Shown here one piece after another: positions 20,604 through 31,806 of a DNA stretch of 64,000 nt. Source of the stretch: Melieria omissa (Eukaryota > Arthropoda > Insecta > Diptera > Ulidiidae); the NCBI GenBank assembly GCA_963971225.1, contig OZ020270.1, forward strand, positions 26,969,123 to 27,033,122, written 5' to 3'. The notes beneath the pieces were generated by a model. The model did not search any database. It was not told where the DNA came from and worked only from the letters and a program-made list of their open reading frames with translations. A program made the position numbers and the translations under genes. How positions within the stretch are numbered: position 1 is the first letter of the stretch; each line of letters starts with the position of its first letter.

Positions 20604-21339
20604 CACAGAACAAACAATATACAGAATGCGCATCTGGTGTAAAGAAAATTTTTTTTGCGGGTTCCAGCGGTAGGACCCGTTTGTAGATGCGGGGGAAGCA
20701 GTAAAAGGGACGAAAACACACAGAGCGCGAGAGCGTAAGCTGAGAAGCTGCGACCGCTCTCCGCTTGCTTTTTGACAAACAAGAACAAGAAGTGGACAGG
20801 CAGTTTTCATAGAAAAATTGATTGAGCGATCGCCAAGGCACATAAGGTGGTAGCACTACGGGAAAAACCAAAATTCAATGGATTTTATAAGTTATTTTGG
20901 TCTGCTTGTAAAATAGAAGTTGTAAAAAGTACAAATGGCTACAATGAAATATATGTGTTAAATATTGAAACAACCAAGACGCATTAAGAAAGTGATAATA
21001 AGTGGAAAACTATTGCTACAATGTTGTGCTAATTATCAAAGAATGCTGCAACTACCTATTGAATTTGCCTTGACGATTGCTTTGCCAAATCAACCACCAT
21101 TTCAATGTGCACGAGTAAAGCCAAGCTGGCTTGCTGCGGAAAGCAACAACATTGCGTGTTGTTGTCGAAATGAGAATAAAGCCCAAAACCATCGAATCTA
21201 TGCGTATACAATACATCAATTCGCGCTTACTCTCTCGGTTCCCTTTACATTTTCCTCACCTTTGTTGCTTCCCGCCCGCGTCTGAAATGAAATCGCAAAA
21301 TTATTTCAGATGCGCCTTCTGTATACTGTTTATTCTGTG
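20604..21339. mobile_element. ProtoP-like MITE with 7-bp duplication
   Basis: The left end CACAGAACAAACAATATACA and the right end (inverse CACAGAATAAACAGTATACA) match the element at 4460-7875. GTACTGG flanks it on both sides (20,597-20,603 and 21,340-21,346). At 736 bp it carries no transposase. It shares the GCGCATCT subterminal motif with the P-like transposase copy near 61 kb. Confidence 0.92.
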
Positions 21340-21346
21340 GTACTGG

Positions 21347-21766
21347 TTATATTTCTTATAAAAAGAGTCAGATTTTAATTGTTATTTCTTAACCTTTATT
21401 TTTCCCGTCAAAAATAAAAGTTATTTTGTAATTTTTGTTATTTCAGACAAAAATAACTGTTACTTTTGACTTTTATTTTATCGGTCAGAAATAACAGTTA
21501 TTTTGAGACTTCAAGTTTTTCGGTCAAATATACCAGGCAATTTGAATTTTTCGAAGGCCATTTGACCGATTAAAAAACTATTGATATAATAAAATAGTAG
21601 GCGTTTAATATTCGTGAAACTGCAGCGATTAGAATCATAATGGTATATTTAAAAATTTCCACCGGCACCTTTTTCGTTATGCCTTTTTGATTTGCAAATT
21701 ATTATTATTACTAAACATTCATTAGGCATACTTCTACGCCCCCGAGTTATAACATATAGGAAAGTA
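21347..21766. other. No gene seen; imperfect short repeats
   Basis: Several variants of GTCAAAAATAA(C/A)AGTTATTTT recur at about 21,395-21,520. They may be subterminal repeats of an unrecognised element. There is no gene. Confidence 0.4.
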
Positions 21767-21811
21767 TACTGTATACATTCCGTTTAGCTGCACATGATTT
21801 GAGGCACTTAA

Positions 21812-22495
21812 GGGGGTCGTCTACGTACAAAGTTTTAAAAAATGTTTTTTTTTACATAATTTTCATTTGGAAGACGTGAGGAATGTTATTTCCAAAGGTT
21901 AACTCTTCACGGTTATTGAGCTGTAGAGCATTGAGCACGCTCGCTCACGGTGTTTCCGCACGCTTCCTGTGAACTTTAAACGCGTTTTCCCGAAAGTCGT
22001 ATTTTTCTAACTTACTTGCACGATTCGATTTCTTTTTTTACTTGCTCAGAAAATATGTCGCTATGAGTAGACACGAGCTTTTGACAAAATATTGTTTTTT
22101 TATTATAACAGGCAATAAACATTTGAAAAAAGATAAAAATAACTTTTTTTTTCAAAAATGTCCACCATTTCGAGAGATTTTTGAATTTTGCAAAAAGCTC
22201 GTGTCTAGGTATAGCTGATGTAATATCAATTATAGATTAGTTTCATTTTTTGTTGTAGGTTACGTGGTTGGCCCAAAATCTTGCAAGGAAATTGATATAA
22301 AAATTCTGATGATGGCAGGTTCATGGTCATCCCGCACTCGAATATGTAGAATTATAATTTTTATGATTTTGCCACTTGAAAGATTACGATTAAATAAACA
22401 AAAAACAAAAAAGTAAGTGAATATCTTTTTTCGTTCCTTCGTAATAAATTTTGAAAAAAAGGCTCGAAAATCGGCCCGCTACGTAGACGACCCCC
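21812..22495. mobile_element. TTAA-flanked MITE (684 bp)
   Basis: GGGGGTCGTCTACGTA at the left and its inverse at the right are flanked by TTAA (21,808-21,811 and 22,496-22,499). There is no coding capacity. Confidence 0.88.
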
Positions 22496-22637
22496 TTAAG
22501 CGAAAAATGCAGCTAAGCGGAATATCTAAAAAAGTTTTCAGAAACAGCTAATTTTTTATGTAAGGATCTACACCGCGCACCTATATAAAAATGTCAAAAT
22601 ATATCAAAATATATATATAATATATTTATATTATATA

Positions 22638-23403
22638 CAGCTGCGGTCAAAATAATAGTAGTACGCATACAACGAAAAGAAGGTTGGCGGTGGCGCTATT
22701 TATTTGATCAAGAAAACGATGGATCGATGTGTATGTGTACGAATCTTGCGGGAAATCGTGCTACCGTATGTCCGTGAAAAAACGCCAATGCTTTGGATCT
22801 TCCAACAGGATTATAACCGAAAGCATACAAGCAAGGTCGCATGAAAGGAGCTTCGCAAAAGCAGGATTAGGGTTATGGAATGGCTCGCACAATCACCAGA
22901 CTTCAATATAATTAAAAATTTGTGGTGTGACGTGAAGAGAGCAGTTGCTCACAATAATCTTTTAAATAATAATCAACTTTGAGAAGCAGTAGACCACGCC
23001 CCTAGAGAAAGATATGAAAATTTGGTTATTTCAATGCATCGGCTCTGTGCTGCAGTAATAGCCAAACAACAGTCACGCAACTAAATATTAATTTGAAGAA
23101 ACATTACGTTATTACTATTTAACCACAAAATCTTTTAAAATGAAACACAATTGTTGCTTAATTTTTATGAAAGTAAAGCGAACTACTATTTTTTTGACCG
23201 TCCATATTTTGGAGCTTTTGACGCATTTAATTTAAATCAAACCAAACTGAGTTTAATTGTTAAGTTTTCTTTTATGATTGCAGTGTTAACACTTATAACT
23301 TGTTAAAAAAAATACAAAATAAATATTTGTAAAGAAAAGCAGATTATTTTTTCTTAACTTTCTTTTCGTTGTACGCGTACTACTATTATTTTGACCGCAA
23401 CTG
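22638..23403 (+). mobile_element. Bari-like Tc1 relic
   Basis: CAGCTGCGGTCAAAATAATA and the inverse of CAGTTGCGGTCAAAATAATA are flanked by TA (22,636-22,637 and 23,404-23,405). The GGTCAAAAT core is like Bari-family ends. At 766 bp it has lost the 5' half of the gene. Confidence 0.85.
22729..23085 (+). pseudogene. Tc1 (Bari-like) transposase C-terminal relic
   Basis: Frames read LREIVLPYV, then TPMLWIFQQDYN and KHTSKVA (second catalytic aspartate block), then RVMEWLAQSPDFN, and NLWCDVKRAVAHNN. The NPIE glutamate motif has decayed to NIIK. A frameshift near 22,830 and a stop near 22,980 kill it. Family assignment is clear from the order of blocks; the N-terminal DNA-binding half is absent. 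Confidence 0.82.
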
Positions 23404-23427
23404 TATATATTGATATAATATATATAT

Positions 23428-24144
23428 GGGGCATTTCACGTCAAGCGGACAACCCAAAAAAATTAATTTTGTTTATATTCTGGTCAGTTATACTTCTAGT
23501 AGACGTGGATGTGTACACCCAATTTTTTTCCGTATGACGTTTTTTTGCTGAGTTATGAGCTTTTAAAAATTCACTAAGAATAAAGTCATGAATTTTTCGA
23601 TGCTTATTATCTGTATCAATTAATTTGTAAAAAAAACTAAAAAGTATTGTTTCTGATCATTTTGTGTAAAAATCCATTATTTTCAGCTATTTATGTGCTC
23701 TAAGTTTTAAACGGTTGGAGATCACGTTTTAATTTTTTTTGTGGAGAATTAGTACATTTAAAGCTTTAATTTAAGTTAAAAGAATTAAAACAAAAGTGTC
23801 GAAGTTTTTCAAACATCGATTTTAAATTTTCACTTCCGGTTTACTATACGTAAAAAAATTAAAATTTAGAATTCGACAAAAACAAAAAAAAAACAACTTT
23901 TGTACTATCAGAAACAATACTTTTTAGTTTTTTTTACAAATTAATTGATACAGATAAAAAGCATCGAAAAATTCATGACTTTATTCTAAGTGAATTTTTA
24001 AAAGCTCATAACTCAGCAAAAAAACATCATACGGAAAAAAATGGATGGACACATCCACGTCTACTAGAAGTATAACTGACCAGAATATAAACAAATTTTA
24101 CGAGCTCACTTTTTTTTGGTTTTCCGCTTGACGTGAAATGCCCC
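23428..24144. mobile_element. 717-bp foldback with ATAT duplication
   Basis: The ends GGGGCATTTCACGTCAAGCG and the inverse lead into arms of about 320 bp. ATAT flanks both sides (23,424-23,427 and 24,145-24,148). The right arm has small changes. There is no gene. The terminus resembles that of the element at 28,413 (GGGCATCTCCCAG), which also has ATAT flanks. I cannot assign a known superfamily. Confidence 0.85.
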
Positions 24145-24299
24145 ATATGTCAAAATGTTGTAAGTAAGTAAGACTGAGCAAATTTTTATTATGCATATAG
24201 ATGCTTATGCATATATGTATATAAAAAGTATGTATATATACACGGGATATAATGAAAATATTTGTGTACATATTTTTGCTGATATGCTTTTATGTAAAA

Positions 24300-25020
24300 C
24301 TAGTAGGGGCCTGCGGCTTTGCACGCAAGTTTAAAGTCAATGGGCCCAATAAATCAAATTTCATACTTCATTCACTGTATAGGCGATGCCAGGTTTCTTT
24401 TATGTAATGCCCATCCCATTCCTCCAGTCGAAGGGTGTGACCCGGTTTCATTAATATGCGACTTCCAAAGTTACGTAGAAAATTTTAGTCACTAAATATT
24501 TACCACGCCACTTGTCCAAAGCCCATCAAATTTTGACAGTAAAATGACACATCTATGGGACGATGGTATACAAAATTTCAAAGCTTTCCGACTTATTACT
24601 CCGACTTATATAACCGGCACGTGTAAATCGTAAGTGTGTGCAAAATCTCTTTGGTATGTGATTTATAGTTCCACAGTTATTCAAAACATCTGAGTTGCTT
24701 AAAAAGTGCCGCGCCCCTTATCCAACGCTCACAAAGTTTTACCAGTGAAATGACACACCTAAACGGTGGCCCCGCACCAAATTTTAATTTTGTCCGACTT
24801 CTCATTCCGAAGATATTTAGGTTGTATGGGAGCTGCCACGCCCACCTATCGGTTCGTATTCGCACTATGTGGTTTACCGAAATTTAGTCAAGGCGAACAT
24901 TCGGTGAAAAATTCAGCTCAATCGACTGTCTAGTTTTTGAGTTTTAGTGTCGTGTGACCAACAAACAAACAAACACACAGACATTGATTTTTATTCATAT
25001 ATAATTATAGATATTTACTG
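24300..25020. repeat. Probable decayed interspersed repeat
   Basis: Contains repeated themes such as CGACTTCTCATTCCGAAG, CTCAATCGACTGTCTAG and a terminal CAAACAAACAAACACACAGAC, typical of an old insect repeat whose family I cannot name. There is no supported gene; the minus frame 24,677-24,865 looks like chance. Confidence 0.4.
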
Positions 25021-25575
25021 CAATGACTCACAAAATCTTTTGATATCCATATTGTTTTGCACAAATATACCACAGTGAATTTCTGTCATCATAATGGGCA
25101 TTGCAGGAAGACGTATCAGGTGGGCATGGTCAATCTTATATAGCCTCTGTTTACCCCTATGAAACACAGAATCATTTTACATCAACATTTATTTACAGAC
25201 ATGTAGTGTAGCTTTGTTGAGTTAGTTAAGTGGGCGCGGAAAGTGGGCGCGGCCGATTTTATTATAGCTTATGTTTGCCGGAATGACATACTGAATCGTT
25301 TGACACCCATATTGCTGTGACAAATATATCATGGCTGATTTGTTATTATAGTGGGTGTGGCGGTAAGACGTATCAGGTGCGCATGGTCAATCTTATATAT
25401 TCTATGTTAACATCAATGAAACACGGAATCATTTGATATTAATACTGATTTACAGACATGTACCGTCGCTTCTGTTTGTTAGTTAGCGGAAAGTGGGCGT
25501 GGCCGATTATATTATGGCCTATGTTTGCCGCAATGACACGCTGAATCGTTTTATACCCATATTCCCATATAGCCT
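25021..25575. repeat. Tandem repeat, about 255 bp, 2.2 copies
   Basis: Units start near 25,021, 25,275 and 25,530. Each contains AATGACA..CTGAATCGTTT, AAGACGTATCAGGTG and GAAACACGGAATCATTT. Fragments of the same family, inverted, lie at about 47,870-47,918 and 55,990-56,160. Confidence 0.75.
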
Positions 25576-25689
25576 ATGTACCATTCACCCAGATAAAAAA
25601 AGTGTGGTGCTTATTTCATCTAAATCGGTTCAGTGGTTTTTGCCTGATTGTGGCTCAAAAAACGTCACACTTGTTTTTATATAATAGTA

Positions 25690-26236
25690 TAAGTAGTATA
25701 GATAACCAATAATTCTACCCTGCGAATATTTCTTTTTTGAAAATTTCACAACCATTGCCTCCATTTCAAAAGCGACGCAGAAATAACGAAGCGTGTGTGT
25801 TGAAATGAGGTAGATTGCTAATAAAATTGAACTCGTAAACATTTTCCAGTGCTAATGCAGCTAAATGTGAAATTTGCAAAGAAAATTCGGTTTGCGAAGT
25901 TGTATTTTGACCAAATCATGCAGCTAAACCAAAAATGCTCCTAAGCGAATAGGCAGCTAAACGGAATGTACTGTAGTAATTAAAGCTGCCTCTTGCGGCT
26001 GTTGTGCGCTGCGTGGCGGACTTTTCCTTTTTTAACGCAAAATCAAGTCTTGTCTGACGGAATTTTGGGCCCTATAATTGTTAGTAGTGGAGCTATTTGG
26101 CTGCTTAAATATTATTCGCGCATAGTTATAGTCCCGCATAAAAGCCGGCTTTAGTTAGCAAAAGACTAAAAAGATAAAGTGGACTTTAATTTTTCAGTTA
26201 CCATAGTCAGTTTAGAACAGGGGTGCCCAAACACTT
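25690..26236. other. No gene seen
   Basis: The right end of the pogo-like shell and unassigned AT-rich sequence. Confidence 0.4.
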
Positions 26237-27224
26237 CCCTGCAGGAAAGAAGTAGTCAGTTGGCAAAAGTAACACATTTTTAACTAATTATTTGACAACT
26301 AATTTATAACTGATTGAAAAATCATGCATGGCTAGACAGTTCACGAGCGCATGCACCGTACTCGTTGCGTTGTTCGTACAAACGACAAGTCGCCATTGGC
26401 GTCTGCGCGATGAACAATGGTTGCCTATTGTTTGAAAATTGATATTTTCTGGGGTCACGTTTTCGATCCTTACAATTTGTAAGTGAATCCAATGGGTTGG
26501 CAACATAACCGACGCCATATCGTGTTTTTTCGTCAAAGCGTGCGCGTGAAAAAGTGTAAATAAGTGCGTAGTTTAAAGAGGTGTGTAAAATAAATTATTT
26601 AATAAATAAAAAAAATGCCTTAAAATCAAAAAATATTTGTCGCAAAATAACAAAAACAGAAGTGGAATTGAAAATGCGGCTGAAGGCACGACTGAAGACG
26701 TGCAAGTGGAACATTTGTGCGCGGAAAATTACAGCGTGCCTGTAAGCTGCTGTCATTGTAGCCGTGAACATTTTTGGGACTAATGGGAAAAGGCTTAAGA
26801 AGGACTATAACACATTTTTTAACATTTTGCTTGGTATGTATGCACGTACACATATGCAAAATTACATTCACTGTGCATAATATTCCCATAACTAATTCTA
26901 CAATTCGTTCCTCATTTAACTAGATTCAATAAATGCAGCTGATCCCAGAAGAGCTGAGAGCAGCTATTGCCGGCGTTAAACTTGAATTTATTTAATATCT
27001 TAGTGCCTTAAGTGAACTGGCTGAAGTATTGTTTTCTTTTACTTTTCTTTCTTTAAATTAATTTTTCTTGTAAAATGATTTGAACTGTTATTTTTATGAA
27101 ATGTTTTACATTTTTGCTGTTTTGTTTGTAATTAGTTGTAAATATTATTTAAAAGGAGTGTACTTTGTTTTTGAAAACATTTAATAACACAATCGTATGA
27201 ATTGAATTGAATTGAATCTGAATA

Positions 27225-27430
27225 CATACAGATGTATTATAACATTTATCAAGCCATGCTTTTGTTTCCACTGTATTTTTGCCCATCAAATAGCAATGTT
27301 TTATCAAAACACGAAATTCACTTTTTTCCATTGTTTACAAAAATTCAGAGGTAGCGTCACTTCGAAAGCAATAACTTGAAAACGAGTCAACCAAATGTCA
27401 TGAAACTTTGACAGAATCTAAGTTAAGGAT
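27225..27430 (-). pseudogene. Mariner transposase N-terminal fragment
   Basis: On the minus strand, MEKSEFRVLIKHCYLMGKN followed by ETKAWLDKCY matches the N-terminus of the mariner family seen at 11,340. Only about 35 residues and some 5' UTR remain. Confidence 0.8.
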
Positions 27431-27711
27431 GGTTTTCCATGTACAACACAATAATTCTTAATTTTTGGCGCCATCTCTATGTCAGGCCAAAGACTTTTCA
27501 GCCTATGTAGTACGTAAAAGCATGTTCTAAACCAGAGGTGCCCATGCCCTATGCTCTCGTTGCTCATATGTTTTTGTAAATGCTCTTCAGCATAGGCTGA
27601 GGATTCCAGTTCCTCATTTGTTTTTGTAAATGATCGTCGGCATAAGCATTTTAGTATACACACACAGCACAGTATGCTTTGTATGTATTGGTGTTTGCTC
27701 TTCCATAAGAA

Positions 27712-28060
27712 CCCTGCAGGAAATGTAACTAATTTTAAACTAATTTATAACTAGTCCTTTTGTGTACAGGACTGATTACAAATTAGTTATTTTGCTTGAA
27801 AAGAAGTGATTATTTTAACGTGGCGATGCCCTAGCAGCACATCAATTGTCTACCTCTGCATGACTTCCCAACTAGTTTATAACTAGTTGTTTCCAAACCA
27901 ATTAATAATTAGTCCGCAATGGACTGATTTAAAACTAGTTGTTTTGTGACTAGTTAAAAATTAGTTAGTTTGTAACTGATTTTAAACTAGTCAAATAGTA
28001 ACCAATTAAAAATTACTTGCATATAACCCCATTAAATAAATTTTCAAATATACTGAATTC
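27712..28060. repeat. ACTAGTT-rich repeat family, copy 1
   Basis: Begins CCCTGCAGGAAATG and contains many variants of AACTAGTT, TTATAACTAGT and AAAAATTAGT. A diverged relative lies at 48,904-49,165: both contain TTTTAACRTGGCG, then TCAATTGTC and TCTGCAT in the same order. There is no coding capacity. Confidence 0.72.
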
Positions 28061-29153
28061 AAATCATACGATTGTGTTATTAAATGTTTTCAAAAACAAA
28101 GTACACTCCTTTTAAATAATATTTACAACTAATTACAAACAAAACAGCAAAAATGTAAAACATTTCATAAAAATAACAGTTCAAATCATTTTACAAGAAA
28201 AATTAATTTAAAGAAAGAAAAGTATAAGAAAACAATACTTCAGCCAGTTCACTTAAGGCACTAAGATATTAAATAAATTCAAGTTTAACGCCGGCAATAG
28301 CTGCTCTCAGCTCTTCTGGGATCAGCTGCATTTATTGAATCTAGTTAAATGAGGAACGAATTGTAGAATTAGTTATGGGAATATTATGCACAGTGAATGT
28401 AATTTTGCATATGGGCATCTCCCAGTGGCACGGACGCGACATTCGCACGCTTTCAATTACACCAAAAACAAGAAAGAAACACAAAAAGTCGATATGTTTT
28501 TTTAGTGTTTTAACGCGCTGAAATTGTGCTACATTTTAGAAATATATTTGAAAGATTTAGTACAAATTAGTACAAAATAAAAAGCAATTATGCAATGAAA
28601 CGGACGCGACAAAAAAGAGAAGTTTTTTTGAAGCTCTTATAGAAATATACAAAATTTAGCGATTTTTGGGAACTTTTTTTTAAAATATATACATGCAAAT
28701 AAAGGTCAAAGGATAACCTTTCTTCGTAGACTTATGAAATATGAGAATTTTCTCTTACCTTTTTTTAATTAGGTATATCATGAATACGGACGCGACATCA
28801 CGGACGCGACACATTTTTCCAAGGGTATTTCCCTTATTAAATACAGTAATGGTTTTCATTATAACACTTCAACTTTTAATAAAAATAACACATAACAAGT
28901 TAAATTCAAGTTACAGCAATCAAAATAAGGAAAAATTAAAGTTAAAAGTTCTTAGTGTGGTTTATTTAATTTTCCTGAGGAACTCTATTGGAATTAGATC
29001 TTGTTTAATATCGCGCACACAGCTCTTACAAGCATTAGCAATGCACCTTTCATTCATCACATCGCAGCACACTGGTTGTAGAAATAATTGATTAAATTAA
29101 TTAAATTAAATTAATTAACTAGCTGAACATATTTGTACAGTATTTTTCATTAA

Positions 29154-29588
29154 CCCTTTCCGGAAATTTGTATGATATATCGTACAATTTTTTTTAAAGA
29201 TTTTTTTTTGACAGCGAACGTTTTTTTATGAAACGGCTTTTAAATTCTTATAAAGTAGGTTATGTTTTACCATTCTGTTTGAAAATATAAATCACAATCG
29301 CCGTGGCTATACAGTGTGAGTGCGATTTGTAAGCAGCTGTTTGCAAGAATTTGGCGATGCGATGCTTCTGCGGAGGAATTTTTAAATATGTAATACTTTT
29401 TAGTAGCAAAAAAGACAATTAATTTCAAAGTTTGAATCTCAGTCGATTTATAAAACTTATTAAATTTAACAATTTTTGCTTCTAAATATTTTTCCCGAGC
29501 CTTTAAAAAATTGTACGATATATCGTACAAATCACACAAGGGTTGCAAAGCTTTGTACGATTTATCGTACAAATGGCGGGCAAAGGTT
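29154..29588. repeat. MITE-like inverted repeat with TTGTACGATATATCGTACAA
   Basis: CCCTTTCCGGAAATTTG next to TTAA (29,150-29,153) is mirrored at the right by the inverse of ACCTTTGCCCGCCATTTG. The 20-bp palindrome, or a close variant, is at 29,168, 29,511 and 29,553; another is at 30,461 beside CCTTTGCGGACCA. A TTAA on the right is not kept. The frames here, which include repeats of LYDISY, are translations of the palindrome, not a real protein. Confidence 0.6.
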
Positions 29589-29925
29589 GCAAGTGATGTT
29601 AGCATTTTTTTTTAAGTTATGGATTTGGTAACAGAATTTTTTTGTTTGCTTGAATACCACGCCCATCACTAAATCGTATGACTAATTAAATTCGACTTAT
29701 CGACTATTTCTATTCAGAAATAACAATCACTTAACGATTTTGTGTTTCACTGGGCAGACACAGATTATGTAAGGTTAGACATGAGTACTTGCCACTCCCA
29801 ATACGATAATAAGAATTGGCTATATTCGGTATCTTTTTACAAAGCTATATGGTGTTTAGTTGATTCTGTGTTTTATTGAGGGGAAAAGGGCTTTGCAACA
29901 GCAATAACGGTTTTATAAGGGGGGC

Positions 29926-30273
29926 TACTCTGTAATGCGATGCGAAAGTGAAAGCGATGCGAAAGTGAGTTGCGATGCGAAAGTCAATCGGTACTCTGTA
30001 TCGCTTTCGCATCATTGAAAAACGGCCCTTATTTTGTTTCGAGAGTAAGTTGGCATTACTAGCGTCGAGTGTCATAAAATTCAAACAAAATAAAAAAAAA
30101 GTAAACAATCGCATTTTTTTGAAACTTAAAATCGAAATACGCAGTGCTACAAATGCGAAAGGGGAAAATCGAAATGCGAAAGTAGAAAATTTCAATGCGA
30201 TTGTCGGGTTTCAGAGTACTAAGTGTGCGAATGCGATAAATTTTATGTTCGCATCGCATTAGAGAGTAGCCCT
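29926..30273. mobile_element. MITE with GCGATGCGAAAG motifs
   Basis: GGGCTACTCTGTAATGCGAT at the left and the inverse of GGGCTACTCTCTAATGCGAT at the right are inverted repeats. The interior repeats ATGCGAAAG about eight times in both orientations. The target duplication is unclear. There is no gene. Confidence 0.75.
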
Positions 30274-31806
30274 TAAGGTCTGATAGATGTTACTCAATTG
30301 TTTAAATAGTTATAATTTATATAGTTTTCGATCAAAATGAAATCACGTTTTGATTTTTGTTGTTAAATTTATATTTTCTTATCAAATAAGCCAATGAATT
30401 GTTCATAAAATTAAAAAAAACGAAAAAAAGTTTAATGCATTTTTACTCCTTTGCGGACCATTGTACGATATATCGTACAAAATTGATGAAGCTGTTATTC
30501 TCAACCAAAATTCTTTTTTGGATATTTTCTTGTATTTTATTGCTAAAATGTTCAATGAGAGTCAGTATTTTGAAAAAAAAATTGTATCTCAAGAAATGCG
30601 GAAATTTACCGGAAATCGAATAACAATCGAATCGATTCAGAGCTTCCGGTTACGGACGCGACAAATTTTAAACACCCATAAAATTTTTTTCCGATTTTGC
30701 CGGGAACCAATTATTATATATTCCTAACGGGAACAATGCACCTATTTAAAAACTGACAGCTACTTGCATTTGAAAAGTTTGTCCACTAATGGCAACAACT
30801 AATAAGGTTTTTTGGGCACGGACGCGACAATAGGATACAGGAAGAAACAAACTAAAAAAACTTCCGTTCTTCGAACTCCACTTTCTCTCGCTTTCTCTAA
30901 TACATAAGATTGTTGTTAGTAGAAAACTTTTGCATTACAAGAAAAATATAATATTACTTGAATAAAATAAAAACGCAAAGACAAAATGTGCATATAATTC
31001 GTTAAAAGGCTCAGAAAATGTTTTTTTTTCTTTTACAGTAGTATATTTCGATCAAAAATTAAAAAAATTAAAAATTCTTTTACATTTATAAAATATAGAT
31101 ATTTAAGCTGTATTATTGGATAATAAAAAGTTTTTCTGAGCAATTTGAATTTTTCACTCGTGGTGGACCTTTTTTGGGAGATGCCCATATGTGTACGTGC
31201 ATACATACCAAGCAAAATGTTAAAAAATGTGTTATAGTCCTTCTTAAGCCTTTTCCCATTAGTCCCAAAAATGTTCACGGCTACAATGACAGCAGCTTAC
31301 AGGCACGCTGTAATTTTCCGCGCACAAATGTTCCACTTGCACGTCTTCAGTCGTGCCTTCAGCCGCATTTTCAATTCCACTTCTGTTTTTGTTATTTTGC
31401 GACAAATATTTTTTGATTTTAAGGCATTTTTTTTATTTATTAAATAATTTATTTTACACACCTCTTTAAACTACGCACTTATTTACACTTTTTCACGCGC
31501 ACGCTTTGACGAAAAAACACGATATGGCGTCGGTTATGTTGCCAACCCATTGGATTCACTTACAAATTGTAAGGATCGAAAACGTGACCCCAGAAAATAT
31601 CAATTTTCCAAACAATAGGCAACCATTGTTCATCGCGCAGACGCCAATGGCGACTTGTCGTTTGTACGAACAACGTAACGAGTACGGTGCATGCGCTCGT
31701 GAACTGTGTAGCCATGCATGATTTTTCAATCAGTTACAAATTAGTTATCAAATAATTAGTTAAAAATTAGTTACTTTTGCCAACTGACTACTTCTTTCCT
31801 GCAGGG

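Larger units (their letters stand above)
21769..25973. mobile_element. pogo/Tigger-like shell (non-autonomous)
   Basis: CTGTATACATTCCGTTTAGC on the left and the inverse of CAGTACATTCCGTTTAGCTG on the right are flanked by TA. Reiterated AGCTGCAT/GCGAAAAATGC-type motifs next to each end resemble the structure of pogo-like elements. No transposase is visible. It hosts a TTAA MITE, a Bari-like relic, a foldback and tandem repeats. Confidence 0.6.
28413..31186. mobile_element. Unclassified element with CGGACGCGAC repeats
   Basis: GGGCATCTCCCA at the left and TGGGAGATGCCC at the right form a 12-bp inverted repeat, flanked by ATAT (28,409-28,412 and 31,187-31,190). The empty target GCATATGTG can be read from the other arm of the surrounding inverted repeat. 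Six same-strand copies of CGGACGCGAC occur at 28,431, 28,601, 28,787, 28,801, 30,653 and 30,819. Small nested elements lie in the middle. There is no transposase and no superfamily match that I recognise. Confidence 0.82.
26237..31806. repeat. Kilobase-scale inverted repeat structure
   Basis: CCCTGCAGGAAAGAAG begins the left arm at 26,237 and its inverse ends the right arm at 31,806. The left arm (26,237 to about 27,200) pairs with 31,806 down to 31,187 and then with 28,412 down to about 28,071. The right arm is therefore split by the insertion at 28,413-31,186. The spacer holds a mariner fragment and a second CCCTGCAGG repeat. There is no transposase for the structure itself. Confidence 0.88.

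Noticed and set aside
24677..24865. 62-residue minus frame
   Set aside because: Inside an old interspersed repeat with no domain.
29267..29605. 112-residue minus frame with repeated LYDISY-like motifs
   Set aside because: The motif is the translation of the palindrome TTGTACGATATATCGTACAA; the frame lies inside a MITE-like repeat.
30461..30727. 88-residue plus frame starting MYDISY
   Set aside because: It starts inside the same palindrome; there is no domain and no support.
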